Of a stretch of 36,633 nt of DNA, positions 1-7,085 are shown one piece after another. This DNA is from Chloroflexota bacterium (GTDB lineage Bacteria > Chloroflexota > Limnocylindria > Limnocylindrales > CSP1-4). The position numbers were made by a program, and so were the translations under genes. A model generated the notes under the pieces. That model did no database searches. It was not told the DNA's origin and was given only the letters and a program-made list of their open reading frames with translations. Each line of letters opens with the position of its first letter. The first letter of the stretch is position 1. Where the stretch lies: NCBI GenBank assembly GCA_003158875.1, contig PMLK01000089.1, forward strand, positions 79,724-116,356. The letters are read 5' to 3'.

Positions 1-576
1 GTCCAGCGCCTCGTAGTCGCGGATGAGCTCGAGAAGCTCGCGCCGCGAATAGACGCGGCCGGGCTTGCTGGCGAGGTGGCGAAGAATCTCGAACTCGGTT
101 GCGGTGAGGGCGATGCGCCGCTCGCCGCGTTGCACGCGCCGTCGCTCGAGATCGATGAGCAGATCGCCGTGACGCAGAAGCCGCCCGCCGCCGGCATCCG
201 CCAGATCGCCATAGGCCCGCCGGAGCATGGCTTTGATACGGCTCATCAACTCCCGCAGGCCGAACGGCTTGGTCATGTAGTCGTCCGCGCCGAGTTCCAG
301 ACCTATGACCTTGTCCATTTCCTCGTCGCGCGCGGTCAGGATCAGGACAGGTGCCTTGGAGCCGCTTGTGCGCAGACGGCGGAGGACCTCAAAGCCGTCG
401 ATCCCCGGCAGTCGCACGTCCAGGACGATGAGATCCGGCCCCTCGCGAAGGGCGAACTCGACCCCTTCCTCGCCAGAACGTGAGACCGCGACCTGGTAAC
501 CCTCTTGCTGGAGGGCGTACTGGATTCCCCGTGCGACGGCGTATTCGTCCTCGACGATCAGGATCGTGGCTGCCAC
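1..576 (-). CDS. OmpR/PhoB-family response regulator (3' end cut by window edge)
   Basis: Two-component response regulator, probably a DNA-binding transcription factor phosphorylated by a partner kinase outside the window. The receiver domain spans residues 2 to about 118, with the acidic pair E9/D10, phospho-acceptor D53 (in VLDVRLPG) and conserved K103 (in DDYMTKPFG). A winged-helix domain follows from about residue 130, with the typical run LTATEFEILRHLASKPG and then YSRRELLE. The reading frame is still open at base 1, so roughly the last 30-40 residues are missing. I chose the GTG at 574-576 because the receiver motif begins directly after it and a TAGGAT hexamer lies exactly six bases upstream, suggesting a leaderless mRNA. 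The gene is divergent from the L25 gene. Family assignment is firm; the signal and targets cannot be inferred. Confidence 0.93.
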   Translation of the reverse strand, partial: MAATILIVEDEYAVARGIQYALQQEGYQVAVSRSGEEGVEFALREGPDLIVLDVRLPGIDGFEVLRRLRTSGSKAPVLILTARDEEMDKVIGLELGADDYMTKPFGLRELMSRIKAMLRRAYGDLADAGGGRLLRHGDLLIDLERRRVQRGERRIALTATEFEILRHLASKPGRVYSRRELLELIRDYEALD

Positions 577-582
577 CGCGCG

Positions 583-588
583 ATCCTA
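583..588 (-). promoter_or_regulatory. -10 element TAGGAT for leaderless response regulator mRNA
   Basis: TAGGAT read on the minus strand, then six bases (CGCGCG), then the GTG start. A CCGACA at 606-611 sits 17 bases upstream and is a partial -35 match. This spacing puts the transcription start at the start codon. No Shine-Dalgarno sequence is present. Confidence 0.6.
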
Positions 589-615
589 CACCCCAGCCGT
601 TCCGTTGTCGGCGGA

Positions 616-629
616 AGGCCACGTGGCCT
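616..629. repeat. 14-bp perfect palindrome in divergent promoter region
   Basis: AGGCCACGTGGCCT is self-complementary over 14 bases and lies between the divergent response regulator and L25 genes. A second inverted repeat, CCTACC-CGT-GGTAGG, is at 650-664. Either could be an operator, but palindromes of this size are expected a few times by chance in a GC-rich window of this length. Confidence 0.3.
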
Positions 630-727
630 CATGAAAGGCGCGCCACATGCCTACCCGTGGTAGGCTCCTAGGCCGAAGCGCCACCGCCGCGGTGGTTGGC
701 TCGCCGAACCGTCAGAGAGGTTCCACA

Positions 728-1369
728 GTGTCTAGCAAGACAGAACGATTCTCATTGGCCGCGACGTCGCGGACCGTGACGGGCAAGAAAGTCGCCCTTC
801 TCCGCAAAGGCGGCCAGATTCCCGCCATCGTCTTCGGGCACGGGATCGAGTCGACCCCGGTTTCCCTGGACGCTCACGAGTTCGACCACATTCGTCGGAC
901 GGCCCATTCAAACACGATCGTTGACCTGAAGATCGACGGTAAAGCGTCCCACAAGGTCATGATCCACGGCCTGCAGATCGATCCTCGCAGCCGGAGCCTG
1001 CTCCACGTCGACCTCTTCGAACTAAAGAGCGGCGAGGAAGTCACCGTCGAAATCGCCCTCCACTCGACCGGCGAGTCCTACGCCGTCGTTCGGCTGGGCG
1101 GCACGCTCCTGCACAACGTGGACCGGGTCAAGGTCCGCGCCCTGCCCGAGAATCTGCCGGATGCGATCGAGTACTCGATCGAGTCGCTGAACGACTTCGA
1201 CACCGCCATCCATCTTCGCGATCTGACCCTGCCGGCCGGCGTGACCCTTCTCTCCGAGCCCGAAGAAGTGGTCGCCAAGGTTGCCGCTCCGAAGGTCGAG
1301 GAGGTTGCCGCTCCGGAGGCTGAGGTTGTTGCCGAAGCTCCCGCGGCCGAGGCCAAGCCCGAAGCCTAG
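728..1369 (+). CDS. rplY: 50S ribosomal protein L25/Ctc (TL5 type)
   Basis: Ribosomal protein L25 of the long CTC/TL5 type, which binds 5S rRNA in the large subunit. The N-terminal domain (residues about 5-95) carries the family run KKVALLRKGGQIPAIVFGHG and the segment HKVMIHGLQIDPRSRSLLHVD. The second beta domain follows (about 100-185, including LHNVDRVKVRALPENLPD). The tail is about 25 residues rich in Ala, Glu, Val and Pro, as in many long L25 proteins. I chose the GTG at 728, giving 213 residues, because AGAGAGG ends seven bases upstream and family similarity begins there. An in-frame ATG at 647 would add residues with no family match. A strong terminator follows the gene. Confidence 0.95.
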   Translation: MSSKTERFSLAATSRTVTGKKVALLRKGGQIPAIVFGHGIESTPVSLDAHEFDHIRRTAHSNTIVDLKIDGKASHKVMIHGLQIDPRSRSLLHVDLFELKSGEEVTVEIALHSTGESYAVVRLGGTLLHNVDRVKVRALPENLPDAIEYSIESLNDFDTAIHLRDLTLPAGVTLLSEPEEVVAKVAAPKVEEVAAPEAEVVAEAPAAEAKPEA

Positions 1370-1417
1370 AACCCACGCCCCGATCGGCGTCGCCGCCATC
1401 GGACCACGAGATCTCAT

Positions 1418-1460
1418 ACAACCGGCCCAGCCGCGAGGCGAGGGCCGGTTGTTGTTTCTC
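1418..1460 (+). terminator. Rho-independent terminator after rplY
   Basis: An 11-bp perfect stem: ACAACCGGCCC (1418-1428) pairs with GGGCCGGTTGT (1442-1452) around a 13-base loop. A T-rich run (TGTTTCTC) follows. It lies 49 bases after the L25 stop codon. Confidence 0.85.
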
Positions 1461-1591
1461 GCTCGGGCCGGGCGGGCGGTCGGCGGGCCGGCGGGCGAGC
1501 CAGCGGAAGGGCGAGCCAGCGTCGAAGCGCGACCGTGACCCGCGCGATCGCGGAACGCGGATAGGCCGTCGCCCGATCAACGTGCGGTGGC

Positions 1592-1597
1592 TAGGAT
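1592..1597 (+). promoter_or_regulatory. -10 element TAGGAT for leaderless MFS mRNA
   Basis: TAGGAT, then six bases (TGGCGC), then the GTG start at 1604. This is the same hexamer and spacing as for the response regulator at the left edge. There is no Shine-Dalgarno and no clear -35. Confidence 0.6.
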
Positions 1598-1603
1598 TGG
1601 CGC

Positions 1604-2956
1604 GTGGCGAGCATTTCGATTTCCCGCACCGGTCTCCGTCGGACGGTGCCGGCTCTCGCCGCCTTCGTCGTGGGTGCGCTGGCCTATGCGCCGCTGTATT
1701 GCTACCCGCTCCTCGCACCCCAATTCGAGGCCACGTTCCACACCTCGCGCGAACTGGGCCAGATGCCGTGGACGATGTTCCTCGTCGTCTCGGCCCTGTG
1801 TTCGCCGATCCTGGGCCGCGCTTACGACCTCGTGGCCGACAGGTGGCTCCTGATGCTCGGGGCGGCGCTGCTGGGCGCGGGCTGGTTCGTCACCTCGATC
1901 TGCACGGACGTCGCCTTCCTGATGGCGGCCTACGGGACGATGCTCGCCATCGGCACCCAGCTCGTCTTCGTGGGCACGACCACGGCCATCGCCCGTCGCT
2001 ATGCCGGGATTGCGGGTTTGGCTCTGGGCGTCGCGTATGCGGGACCGGGCATCGGCGTGGCGCTGGCACTGCCCCTGGCCGCCGGGGTCATCCCCGATAT
2101 CGGCTGGCGATCTATGGCTGCCATATTCGGCGGCCTCTCGCTCCTGGCACTGCCGTTTGCCTGGATCATGACCATGGGCCCCGCGATTCTCGTGTCGGGG
2201 TCGCGGGCGAGTTCCAAGGACGGCGCGTTCGGGTCAGTGGTCACGTCCGGTGCCGGGCTGCATGAGACGTCCGGGCCGGGCGCGATCGCAGCGTCCCACG
2301 AACCACTTCCGCCCGGGAGTCGCACTCGCGGCGAGGCGCTCCGTCGCTCCATCCGGACTCGCCGCTTCTTGATCCTGCTGATCGGGGCGATTGGCATCGG
2401 CTGCATAGACGAGGGCATATTCCAGATGTCCTCACGCCATGCCGTGGCCCAGGGCATCGACGTCGGCTTCGCGGCTTCGCTGCTTGCTCTCCAGTCGTAT
2501 GCGTATGTTGCCGGCCAGGTCATAGGCGGCGGTCTGTCGGACAGGTTCGGCCGCCGCTTCGTAGGTTTGATGTGCGCCGGTCTGATGTTCGTCGGAGCGA
2601 CCGCGATCTTCACCGCGACCGGCTCCCTGCTGCCGCTCGCCGTGGCCGGCAACGCGCTGTACGGCTTCGGCATTGGCGCCACGATCGCCATAAGGTCGGC
2701 GACCTTCTCCGACGTGTTCGGCGGTCACAACTTCGGAGCCATATTCGGCATCACGGCCATGGCGTATCCGGCCGGCGGCGTCATCGTGATGAACGTGGGC
2801 GGTCTCATGTACGACCGGGTCGGCAACTACTGGCCGGTCTACGGCGTGGCCGTGGTCTCGATACTGGCCTGGTCTACGGCCCTGCTCATCGCCGGCCCGC
2901 GACGCCACGGACTTCGCAAGCGGCTCCGCCGAGCGCGAGCCCGGCTGCCGATCTAG
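1604..2956 (+). CDS. Major facilitator superfamily transporter
   Basis: Twelve-helix secondary transporter of the inner membrane, 450 residues. The N-half has helices from about residue 12 (VPALAAFVVGALAYAPLY) and the loop-2/3 signature GRAYDLVADRW. A long hydrophilic central loop (about 200-245) separates the halves. The C-half repeats the signature as GGGLSDRFGRRFVG near residue 310. The order of motifs resembles the oxalate/formate antiporter-like branch, but the substrate cannot be read from the sequence. The GTG start follows directly from the leaderless promoter layout. Its TAG stop shares the bases CTAG (2953-2956) with the stop of the convergent ABC permease gene. Confidence 0.88.
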   Translation: MASISISRTGLRRTVPALAAFVVGALAYAPLYCYPLLAPQFEATFHTSRELGQMPWTMFLVVSALCSPILGRAYDLVADRWLLMLGAALLGAGWFVTSICTDVAFLMAAYGTMLAIGTQLVFVGTTTAIARRYAGIAGLALGVAYAGPGIGVALALPLAAGVIPDIGWRSMAAIFGGLSLLALPFAWIMTMGPAILVSGSRASSKDGAFGSVVTSGAGLHETSGPGAIAASHEPLPPGSRTRGEALRRSIRTRRFLILLIGAIGIGCIDEGIFQMSSRHAVAQGIDVGFAASLLALQSYAYVAGQVIGGGLSDRFGRRFVGLMCAGLMFVGATAIFTATGSLLPLAVAGNALYGFGIGATIAIRSATFSDVFGGHNFGAIFGITAMAYPAGGVIVMNVGGLMYDRVGNYWPVYGVAVVSILAWSTALLIAGPRRHGLRKRLRRARARLPI

Positions 2957-4101
2957 ACCACTTCCCGTCGAATCGTGGCCGTGGCCAGGACTACGAATAT
3001 GGCGGCGATGCCGGCCAGTACGCCCAGATCCAGCAGGACCGCCGGCGACGTTAGGTCAGCGCCAGCAATCATCACCTGGCGCAAACCGTCGATGGCGTAA
3101 GTAACGGGCAGGATTCGGGCGAGCGGCTGGAGCAGGCCGGGCAGCTGGTCGATCGGCCAGAAGAAACCGCCGAGAAGGCCTTGCGGCACGATCACGATGG
3201 GGATGAACTGCAGGATCTGAAACTCGGAGCGGGCGAAGGTCGAGATGAAGATGCCCAGCGACACGGCCCCAAGACCCAGGACTAGCACGATCAGATAGGC
3301 GATCAGCGGGCTGCCGATTGCCTTCACGCCCAGCCCGATGGCGAACGCCGGAACGGGTCCGAGCGCCGGAACGTCCAGGCGACCGATGACGAAGGCCAGC
3401 ACAAGGGCGATCTGCAGCGTGGCGAAGAAGCCGAAGCCGAGGCTGTAGCCGAGGACGATTTCGGACCGGCTGACCGGAGTCGCCATGAGCCGCTCCAGCG
3501 TTCCGCCCATGCGTTCGCGCAGGAAACTCACGCCGGTCAGGATGAAGACGAAGAAGTAAACGAAGAAACCCACGACGACCGGAGCGAGGGTGTCGAGTTG
3601 AGTGGCGTCGGGCGAACCGTAGACGGTGGAACGTTCGATCGTGGGCAGCGCGCCGCCGGCGTCCTGAACCACCGCGCCGATGAGCGCCTGCTGGATCGCG
3701 GGAATCACGGTCGACTCGCCGGCGGGGTTCAGGCCGAGTGTCGTCAGCTGGATCTTGCGGTTCTGGAGACTGAAGTCGGCGGGCACCGAGACGACGAGAT
3801 CGAGCTTGTTGTCGATCAGCATCTGACGGGCGGTCGCGGAGTCCCGGACGTCCACGACCTGGACCTTTGGCTGGCCGTTCAACGCGGCGGTGAGCTTGAG
3901 GACGATGGCGTTCCCCGCCGGATTGCCCGAGGCGTTGACGATGGCCACTCGGGAGGTCGTGGCGCCGGAGCTACTCAGGACCCAGCCGAGCAGGGCGATG
4001 ATGGCGATCGGGGCGCCGAAGAGGAGAGCCAGGGTTCGGCGATCGCGGCGGAACTGGGCCACGATACGAAGGAACACGGCGGTTACACGGCGGGGGTTCA
4101 T
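2953..4101 (-). CDS. ABC-2 type transporter permease
   Basis: Membrane subunit of an ABC exporter, 382 residues. A first transmembrane helix (about 28-42, LLFGAPIAIIALLGWVL) is followed by an extracytoplasmic domain of about 150 residues. Five hydrophobic segments then occupy the C-terminal half, containing the ABC-2 run FLRERMGGTLERLMATPVSR. This is the YhgE/DrrB-like layout. The ATG overlaps the stop of the ATPase gene as ATGA (4098-4101), so the two are translationally coupled and form one exporter. Likely substrates in the family are drugs, lipids or polysaccharides; none is indicated here. The gene ends in the CTAG shared with the MFS gene. Confidence 0.92.
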   Translation of the reverse strand: MNPRRVTAVFLRIVAQFRRDRRTLALLFGAPIAIIALLGWVLSSSGATTSRVAIVNASGNPAGNAIVLKLTAALNGQPKVQVVDVRDSATARQMLIDNKLDLVVSVPADFSLQNRKIQLTTLGLNPAGESTVIPAIQQALIGAVVQDAGGALPTIERSTVYGSPDATQLDTLAPVVVGFFVYFFVFILTGVSFLRERMGGTLERLMATPVSRSEIVLGYSLGFGFFATLQIALVLAFVIGRLDVPALGPVPAFAIGLGVKAIGSPLIAYLIVLVLGLGAVSLGIFISTFARSEFQILQFIPIVIVPQGLLGGFFWPIDQLPGLLQPLARILPVTYAIDGLRQVMIAGADLTSPAVLLDLGVLAGIAAIFVVLATATIRREVV

Positions 4102-4883
4102 CGGGCGGCTCCGTTCTTGTCCTGGGCCGCGGCGGTGGGCGTGCCGCCGGACCCGTCCGGACCCGGTCCTTCGGCGAACCTGAGGAACGCCGTTTCGATG
4201 TCGTCCGTCCCGGCGCGCTTGCGGAGTTCTTCGGAAGTGCCCTGAGCCAGAACTCGCCCGCTGCGGATGAACAGCAGCTCGTCGCAGCGGTCGGCCTCGT
4301 CCATGACGTGGCTCGAGACGAGGAGCGTGGCGCCGTCCGCGGCGAGTCTGCGGAAGTGCTGCCAGAACTGGACGCGCAGGGCCGGATCCACTCCCACTGT
4401 TGGTTCGTCGAGGAAGATCACCCGGGGATGGTGGACCAGGGCGCAGGCCATCGATAGCCGCCGCCGCATTCCGCCGGAGAGGTCCTGGGCGGGCGAGTCG
4501 AGCCTGTCGGCGAGGTCGACCAGCTCGAGGGTCTTGATCATCGCCGCTCGATCCGTCTGGCCGTAAAGCGCGCCGAAGAAGCTGAGGTTTTCCCAGACCG
4601 ACAGTTCGGGGTAGATCCCGTCGGCCTGGGTCATGTAGCCGATGCTCGCCAGGTTCGTCCGAGACGGCATGGCCACGCCGTTGACCCGGACGGTACCGCT
4701 CGTCGCCGACGCGAGCCCCGTCAGAAGGCGGATGAGCGTGGTCTTGCCCGACCCGTTGGGCCCCAGAAGTCCGTAGATCTTGCCCGCCGGCAGCGCCATG
4801 TCGATGCCGTCGACCGCATGGATCGGCCCGAAAGACTTGCGGAGCGCGATCGCTTCCACAGCAATGGGTGAGGCGACGGCCAT
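4098..4883 (-). CDS. ABC transporter ATP-binding protein
   Basis: Cytoplasmic ATPase of the exporter whose permease is the next gene, 261 residues. Walker A GPNGSGKT is at residues 41-48, the signature LSGGMRRRLSMA lies near 135-150, Walker B is VIFLDEPTVGVDP, and the switch histidine is in LLVSSHVMDEADRCD. The C-terminal part resembles the DrrA/CcmA-type antibiotic exporter ATPases. The ATG has a good Shine-Dalgarno (GGGAGGT, seven bases away) and overlaps by one base the stop of a short upstream frame that looks like the end of a TetR regulator. All ATPase motifs are intact. Confidence 0.95.
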   Translation of the reverse strand: MAVASPIAVEAIALRKSFGPIHAVDGIDMALPAGKIYGLLGPNGSGKTTLIRLLTGLASATSGTVRVNGVAMPSRTNLASIGYMTQADGIYPELSVWENLSFFGALYGQTDRAAMIKTLELVDLADRLDSPAQDLSGGMRRRLSMACALVHHPRVIFLDEPTVGVDPALRVQFWQHFRRLAADGATLLVSSHVMDEADRCDELLFIRSGRVLAQGTSEELRKRAGTDDIETAFLRFAEGPGPDGSGGTPTAAAQDKNGAAR

Positions 4884-4999
4884 CAGCTACCTCCCGCGCC
4901 GGTATCGGCGCTGCTGGCGACATCCTCGGCCGGCAAGATGCCACGCAGAAGGAAGTCGACGTATTCCTCGACGTTGTCGATGCTAGTCGGTCGCCTCGA
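4883..4999 (-). pseudogene. Possible C-terminal remnant of a TetR-family regulator
   Basis: A 38-residue open frame, closed upstream by TGA at 5000-5002, ends in TGATG, sharing one base with the ABC ATPase start. Its peptide IDNVEEYVDFLLRGILP has the look of the last amphipathic helix of TetR/AcrR regulators. Such regulators commonly sit directly upstream of ABC-2 exporter pairs and are coupled to them. No start codon or helix-turn-helix remains, and the 5' part overlaps the end of the membrane protein gene. The reading as a gene relic is inference from a short peptide and context. Confidence 0.4.
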
Positions 5000-5792
5000 T
5001 CAATAGACCTTCGTCCGCCGCCCCGGGCAAGTGCGCCCGCAGGGCCGATCTCAATTCGATGGCTTGGACTACCACGACTGCGGCCAGAGCCAGCAGGAAC
5101 GAGGCCGCGATTCCCAGCCGAACGAGCGTGGCGGCAACGACCGCCAGAAACGCCGCGAATCCGAGAAGGCCGTGGGTCATCCCGCGCATGACCCCGATCG
5201 TTCGGTCCGGACCTTCTTGAGCGTGGGTGAAAATAGCCAGAACGGCCGATATGGTCGGGATCGTGGTCAGCATGCCGCTGATCGCAGCGCCGAAATTCGG
5301 CCCGGCCGTGGTCACGAAGACGACCATCGCCGCGCCGGCCGTCATGCGAATCGGCAGATCAGAGCGGGTCATCTCGCGCCGCGGCGTTGGCGGCGCAACC
5401 GGCAGGAGCTGCCGCGATGCGACCAGGATCGCCGCGGCGGCCACGAACGCCGGAACGAGACCCCAATCCTCCAGCGGGACCATGCCCGCCCATATGACGA
5501 GGAAGGCTCCGTAGGACACGAGTCCAGCGGCCGGCCAGTTCATGCGGTGACAGACGCGGGCGTAAACCAGGCAGAAGACGCCGCAGCCGGCCGCGCCACC
5601 GAGGGCCGTGACGGCCGACGAGGCTGCGAAAGCGGTGCCCTGCTCCACGGCGAGGAAGATGAGAATCGGGCCGCCCTTGGAAGGAACGGCCCCGAGCACG
5701 CCGCCGACTGCCGGCCCCCACCGGTGGGCGGCGACCGTGACGATGCCGATCATCATCACCGGCAGGATGATCTTGAAGAAGAGGTCGACCAT
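4983..5792 (-). CDS. Membrane protein with duplicated halves, unknown function
   Basis: Integral membrane protein of 269 residues with about eight hydrophobic segments and no family I can name. The halves look like an internal duplication. The stretch from residue 3 containing WGPAVGGVLGAVPSKGGPIL, then FLAVEQG, lines up with the second-half stretch containing GPNFGAAISGMLTTIPTISA, then IFTHAQEG. Both have a helix, Gly-rich turn, helix, and end in an acidic EQG/QEG. This is typical of small transporters built from inverted or direct repeats. A weak -10 (TATCTG) lies six bases before the ATG. The gene is divergent from the DNA ligase and ends beside the TetR-like remnant. Confidence 0.75.
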   Translation of the reverse strand: MVDLFFKIILPVMMIGIVTVAAHRWGPAVGGVLGAVPSKGGPILIFLAVEQGTAFAASSAVTALGGAAGCGVFCLVYARVCHRMNWPAAGLVSYGAFLVIWAGMVPLEDWGLVPAFVAAAAILVASRQLLPVAPPTPRREMTRSDLPIRMTAGAAMVVFVTTAGPNFGAAISGMLTTIPTISAVLAIFTHAQEGPDRTIGVMRGMTHGLLGFAAFLAVVAATLVRLGIAASFLLALAAVVVVQAIELRSALRAHLPGAADEGLLIEATD

Positions 5793-5824
5793 CTCGATCA
5801 GATAAGCGAGTTGAGATTAGGCTG

Positions 5825-5913
5825 CCAATCCTGACCGAGACCGTGTCTCGCGTCCAATCCGAGCCGGCGTGCGGGCGACTCCGGGGACGCCGGCCGTCGA
5901 ACGCTTCGCGTTC
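5825..5913. repeat. Repeat-rich divergent intergenic region
   Basis: The divergent region between the membrane protein and the ligase holds an inverted repeat CGAGAC-CGT-GTCTCG (5836-5850). It is flanked by a direct repeat CCAATCC at 5825-5831 and 5854-5860. A second inverted repeat, GAACGC-TTC-GCGTTC, is at 5899-5913. These could be regulator sites for either gene, but single inverted repeats of this size occur by chance. Confidence 0.3.
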
Positions 5914-5984
5914 AGGACCGCGACGACGCGGGGCCCCGGCCGCGCCATGGTTCCACAGAGTGCGGCACGTGCAACCTCGGGCGG

Positions 5985-5990
5985 TATAGT
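5985..5990 (+). promoter_or_regulatory. -10 element TATAGT for leaderless ligase mRNA
   Basis: TATAGT, then six bases (CGGGGA), then the GTG start at 5997. This is the closest to consensus of the six such sites in the window. Confidence 0.65.
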
Positions 5991-5996
5991 CGGGGA

Positions 5997-7085
5997 GTGA
6001 AACTGCCGTTCCAGCCACCGATCGAGCCCATGCTCGCCAAGTTGACCGAAGCGATCCCGACCGGCGAGGGCTGGCAGTACGAACCCAAGTGGGATGGATT
6101 TCGAGCGGTCGTCTTTCGCGACGGCGACGAGGTCTTCATTCAGAGCCGGGACCTCAAGCCCCTCGATCGCTACTTCCCGGAGTTGCCGCCGGCGCTCAAG
6201 GCCGCCCTTCCGGATCGCTGCGTCCTGGACGGCGAAGTCGTGATAGTCGGCCCGCACGGTCTCGACTTCGACTCGCTTCTTCTGCGCATCCACCCCGCCG
6301 CGTCGAGGGTCAACATGCTGGCCGCCGAGACCCCGGCCTCGTTCGTGGCCTGGGATTTGCTGGCATTCGACGATCGCGATTTGCGCGGCGTTCCCCTGGG
6401 TGAGCGCCGGCAGTTGCTCGAACGAGCGCTCGCGGGCGCCGAGCCGCCGGTACACCTGACGCCAGCCACTGCCGATCCCGCCACTGCCGCCGACTGGTTC
6501 AACCGATTCGAGGGCGCGGGCCTGGACGGCGTGGTGGCCAAGCGTCTGTCGGAGCCGTACATGCCGGGCAAGCGAGGCTGGTCCAAGATCAAGCATGCCC
6601 GCACCGCCGACTGCGTCGTGGCCGGTTTTCGCTGGCACAAGAACGGCCCGGGCACCATGGTGGGGTCGCTGCTGCTGGGCATCTACGACGCCGCGGGCCA
6701 TCTCAACCACGTCGGCATTACGTCGAGCTTCACCAACGAGAAGCGAGTGGCGCTCGTGGAGGAACTGGCGCCTCTGCGGGTCGGCGCCCTCGACGGACAT
6801 CCTTGGGCAGAATGGGCGGAGTGGGAAGCCGCGGCCCGGGCCGGCGGCCAGCGCATGCCCGGGGCCCAAAGTCGCTGGAACCGCGATCGCGATCTGACGT
6901 GGGAGCCGCTGCGGGCGGAACGGGTCTGCGAAGTCGCGTACGACCATCTGCAAGGCGATCGCTTCCGCCACGCCACCACATTCGTCCGCTGGCGGTCCGA
7001 CAAGAGTCCGTCGGACTGCCGTTACGATCAGCTCGAAGTGACCGCCCCGTTCGAACTGCAGGCCATATTCGGCCGCCAGGGCTAG
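5997..7085 (+). CDS. ATP-dependent DNA ligase (LigC/LigD ligase-domain type)
   Basis: Joins DNA nicks or ends using ATP, 362 residues, matching stand-alone LigC-type ligases. The adenylation motif is EPKWDGFRA with nucleophile K31. The domain continues with motif III (FVAWDLLAFDD), motif IV (LDGVVAKR) and motif V (GWSKIKHART). The C-terminal OB-fold starts near residue 205 (DCVVAGFRWHKNGPGTMVG). All catalytic motifs are intact. The neighbouring convergent gene encodes a LigD-type polymerase, so both probably act in end joining or gap repair. No Ku gene is visible in this window. The start follows from the TATAGT-N6-GTG layout. The stop overlaps the polymerase gene stop in CTAG (7082-7085). 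Confidence 0.93.
   Translation: MKLPFQPPIEPMLAKLTEAIPTGEGWQYEPKWDGFRAVVFRDGDEVFIQSRDLKPLDRYFPELPPALKAALPDRCVLDGEVVIVGPHGLDFDSLLLRIHPAASRVNMLAAETPASFVAWDLLAFDDRDLRGVPLGERRQLLERALAGAEPPVHLTPATADPATAADWFNRFEGAGLDGVVAKRLSEPYMPGKRGWSKIKHARTADCVVAGFRWHKNGPGTMVGSLLLGIYDAAGHLNHVGITSSFTNEKRVALVEELAPLRVGALDGHPWAEWAEWEAAARAGGQRMPGAQSRWNRDRDLTWEPLRAERVCEVAYDHLQGDRFRHATTFVRWRSDKSPSDCRYDQLEVTAPFELQAIFGRQG

Noticed and set aside
1999-2691. Long minus-strand frame inside the MFS gene
   Set aside because: Antisense shadow with no family motif; the MFS frame has clear transporter signatures.
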